Below are positions 62,304 through 64,000 of a DNA stretch of 64,000 nucleotides, in pieces. The stretch is from Pseudomonadota bacterium. GTDB taxonomy: Bacteria > Pseudomonadota > Gammaproteobacteria > Steroidobacterales > Steroidobacteraceae. The notes below the pieces were generated by a model, which worked only from the letters and a program-made list of their open reading frames with translations, did not search any database and was not told the DNA's origin. A program made the translations under genes and the position numbers. The DNA is taken from contig JAFEDT010000002.1 in NCBI GenBank assembly GCA_018241445.1, positions 1 to 64,000 of the forward strand. Direction: 5' to 3'. Within the stretch, counting starts at the first letter, position 1; every line of letters starts with the position of its first letter.

Positions 62304-63817
62304 GCCGGCAGCTCCCCGAGTGCGCGTGCGACCACGCGCTGGTCGCTGAAGGGGCGGCGCTCGCGGCCGACGATCTGGTAGTCCTCGTGGCCCTTGCCGG
62401 CGATCAGCACCGCATCCGCCGCAGTGCTGCGCGCGAGCGCGGATTCGATGGCGCGGGCGCGGTCGTGCTCCACGAGCACCCGCTGCTGCCCGGGAATTCC
62501 GGCGCGGATCTGCGCCACGATCTGTACCGGGTCCTCGGTGCGTGGATTGTCGTCGGTGAGGATCACCTCGTCGGCCAGCTCGGCCGCGATCTGTCCCATC
62601 AGGGGCCGCTTGCCCGCGTCGCGGTCGCCGCCGCAACCGAACACCACGCGCAGGCGGCCGCGGCAGTGCTGGCGGGTGGCGCGCAGCGCCTTGGCCAGCG
62701 CGTCCGGTGTATGGGCGTAGTCGACGATGGCCAGCGGCGCCGTGCCGCCGCCGAACATCTCCATGCGGCCGATGGCTGCACGGCTGGCGCTCAGGGCGCG
62801 CACCGCCTCAGCGAGCGGTATTTCCCAGCCCAGCATGACCGCCAGCACCGTGATGACATTGTCGGCGTTGAACTCGCCGATCAGCCGCACCGGCAGTTGC
62901 GCACTTCCCCAGCTCGTGTCCAGGTTGATGATCAGGCCGCTCTCGGTGGGAACTACCCGCGAGGCGCGCACATAGCCGTCGGCGGCGACCGGCTCGGCGG
63001 TGCGGCAGCTGACGATCAGGCGTCCCGCGCCCGCGGTGGCGGCGAGCCGCGCCCCGAAGGGGTCGTCGACGTTGACGATGCGCTGCGCGAGTCCCGGCCA
63101 GGCGAACAGGCGTGCCTTGGCATCGCCGTAGGCCGCCATCGTGCCGTGGTAATCCAGGTGATCGCGGGTCAGGTTGGTGAAGGCCGCGGTGTTGAAGCGC
63201 ACGCCGGCGACCCGCTGCTGGTCGAGCGCGTGCGAGGAAACCTCCATGCTGACGTACGCCGCGCCGCTGGCGGCCAGCGCCGCCAGCTGGCGCTGCAGGC
63301 TGACCGCATCGGCGGTGGTGTGCTCGCCTGCAACCAGTTGCGACGGCAGGCCGTACCCCAGCGTGCCCATGTAGGCCGCCGGCCCGCGGCACTGCCGCAG
63401 GGCCTGGGCCAGCAGCCACGCACAGGTGGTCTTGCCGTTGGTGCCGGTGATGCCGGCCACGGTCAGGCGCGCCGAGGGCGCGCCGAAGAACCGGTCGGCG
63501 ATCACGCCGGCGTGCTGCGCCAGTTGCGGCAGCGGCGCCATCCAGGTCTGCGCCGGGATGGCGGGCAGCGACTGTGGCCGGTCCCGGGGTTCGTACAGCA
63601 CCGCGCGCGCGCCGCCCGCAAGCACCTGTGGCAGGAACTGCAGGCCGTGATGGCGCGCACCGCGCATCGCCAGGAACAGCGTTCCCGGACGCACCTCGCG
63701 GCTGTCGAGTGTCACGTCACTGACGCGCACATCAGCGGGCGCCTCGAGCAGGCCCGCGGTCAGTTCCGCGAGCGAGCGCGTCATCACCGGCGCGCGCGGT
63801 GTCGCCGCGGAAGTCAC
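62300..63817 (-). CDS. murE: UDP-MurNAc-dipeptide--meso-diaminopimelate ligase MurE
   Basis: This 505-residue Mur ligase adds the third residue of the stem peptide. DSREVRPGTLFLAMRG, the ATP loop TGTNGKTTCAWLL and MEVSSHALDQ are present. So is the specificity motif DNPR in LTDDNPRTEDP, which indicates meso-diaminopimelate and thus a Gram-negative type wall. A GTG at 63817 overlaps the ftsI stop; an ATG at 63784 (MTRSLAEL) is an alternative. Confidence 0.96.
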   Translation of the reverse strand: MTSAATPRAPVMTRSLAELTAGLLEAPADVRVSDVTLDSREVRPGTLFLAMRGARHHGLQFLPQVLAGGARAVLYEPRDRPQSLPAIPAQTWMAPLPQLAQHAGVIADRFFGAPSARLTVAGITGTNGKTTCAWLLAQALRQCRGPAAYMGTLGYGLPSQLVAGEHTTADAVSLQRQLAALAASGAAYVSMEVSSHALDQQRVAGVRFNTAAFTNLTRDHLDYHGTMAAYGDAKARLFAWPGLAQRIVNVDDPFGARLAATAGAGRLIVSCRTAEPVAADGYVRASRVVPTESGLIINLDTSWGSAQLPVRLIGEFNADNVITVLAVMLGWEIPLAEAVRALSASRAAIGRMEMFGGGTAPLAIVDYAHTPDALAKALRATRQHCRGRLRVVFGCGGDRDAGKRPLMGQIAAELADEVILTDDNPRTEDPVQIVAQIRAGIPGQQRVLVEHDRARAIESALARSTAADAVLIAGKGHEDYQIVGRERRPFSDQRVVARALGELPA

Positions 63818-64000
63818 GGCTCGGCCACCGTGCGCAGCGAACCGCCGCCCGCGCCCGGACTCTCGGGCAACTCTTCCGGGGAGCTGATCGCGGCATCCGG
63901 CGGCACCGCCAGCAGGCGCAGCGCCCCGCCCACCACCCGGGAGAACACGGGAGCCGCGACCTGGCCCCCCTGGTGCTGGCCATTGGCCGGATCATCCAGC
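63814..64000 (-). CDS. ftsI: Septal transpeptidase FtsI (PBP3), C-terminal part
   Basis: The frame entering from the right edge encodes the last 62 or so residues and ends with TGA at 63816-63814. The segment LDDPANGQHQGGQVAAPVFS, then RVVGGALRLLAVPPDA, matches the end of FtsI transpeptidase domains (the G-G-x-x-A-x-P-V-F region after the KTG box). The catalytic residues lie outside the window. Its position upstream of murE and its GTGA overlap agree with the standard division cluster. Confidence 0.9.
   Translation of the reverse strand, partial: LDDPANGQHQGGQVAAPVFSRVVGGALRLLAVPPDAAISSPEELPESPGAGGGSLRTVAEP

Overview
The window is a GC-rich chromosomal segment of a Gram-negative gammaproteobacterium. 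The gene orders alaS-recX / recA-pncC-trxC / mutS, sucCD-pilSR-pilABCD-coaE-zapD and mutT-secA-M23-dciA-lpxC-ftsZAQ-mur point to the Xanthomonadales / Nevskiales / Steroidobacterales part of the class; this placement is inferred from synteny and families, not from a search. Almost all genes are housekeeping. Accessory material is confined to short patches.

Layout. 1-582: the end of an unidentified gene, a leftward tRNA-Ser(GCU), and two 148-bp tandem repeats that each carry the first 17 nt of that tRNA. 583-9852 (mostly leftward): M1 aminopeptidase, alaS, recX, recA, thpR, pncC and trxC, with a small rightward secreted Pro/Ala-repeat protein between recX and recA. 9909-12482: mutS. 12522-18813 (leftward): hydrolase, aspS, DUF502 protein, FmdB-like protein and heat-shock clpB with a sigma-32 type promoter. 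18984-24384: TPR-sulfotransferase, the ZIP-pgeF-rluD operon and divergent bamD. 24392-28459 (leftward): nadE and sucDC; SucD carries an unusual histone-H1-like basic tail. 28682-29292: an AbrB/Doc toxin-antitoxin pair.

29381-41558 (rightward) is a type IV pilus region: sensor PilS, regulator PilR, a lower-GC EptA-like membrane phosphotransferase, the pilin PilA behind a clear -24/-12 sigma-54 promoter, PilB, PilC, PilD, then coaE, zapD and a TfpX/TfpZ-like accessory protein. PilS/PilR very probably drive pilA. The EptA-like enzyme sits where a pilin-modifying enzyme would be expected. 41568-47529 (leftward): a prolyl oligopeptidase lipoprotein, a hypothetical protein, a MutT-type hydrolase and secA. 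Then a leftward M23 peptidase and rightward dciA. 49568-64000 (leftward) is the division and cell-wall cluster lpxC-ftsZ-ftsA-ftsQ-murB-murC-murG-ftsW-murD-mraY-murF-murE-ftsI. Its genes overlap in almost unbroken ATGA/GTGA/TGATG fashion, and it has no ddl.

The most noteworthy unexplained structure is a dispersed element made of two hairpins with conserved loops and covarying stems. Full copies lie at 18903, 27186 (inverted) and 48685, and a one-hairpin relative lies at 43802. I found no CRISPR array, rRNA, insertion sequence or prophage.
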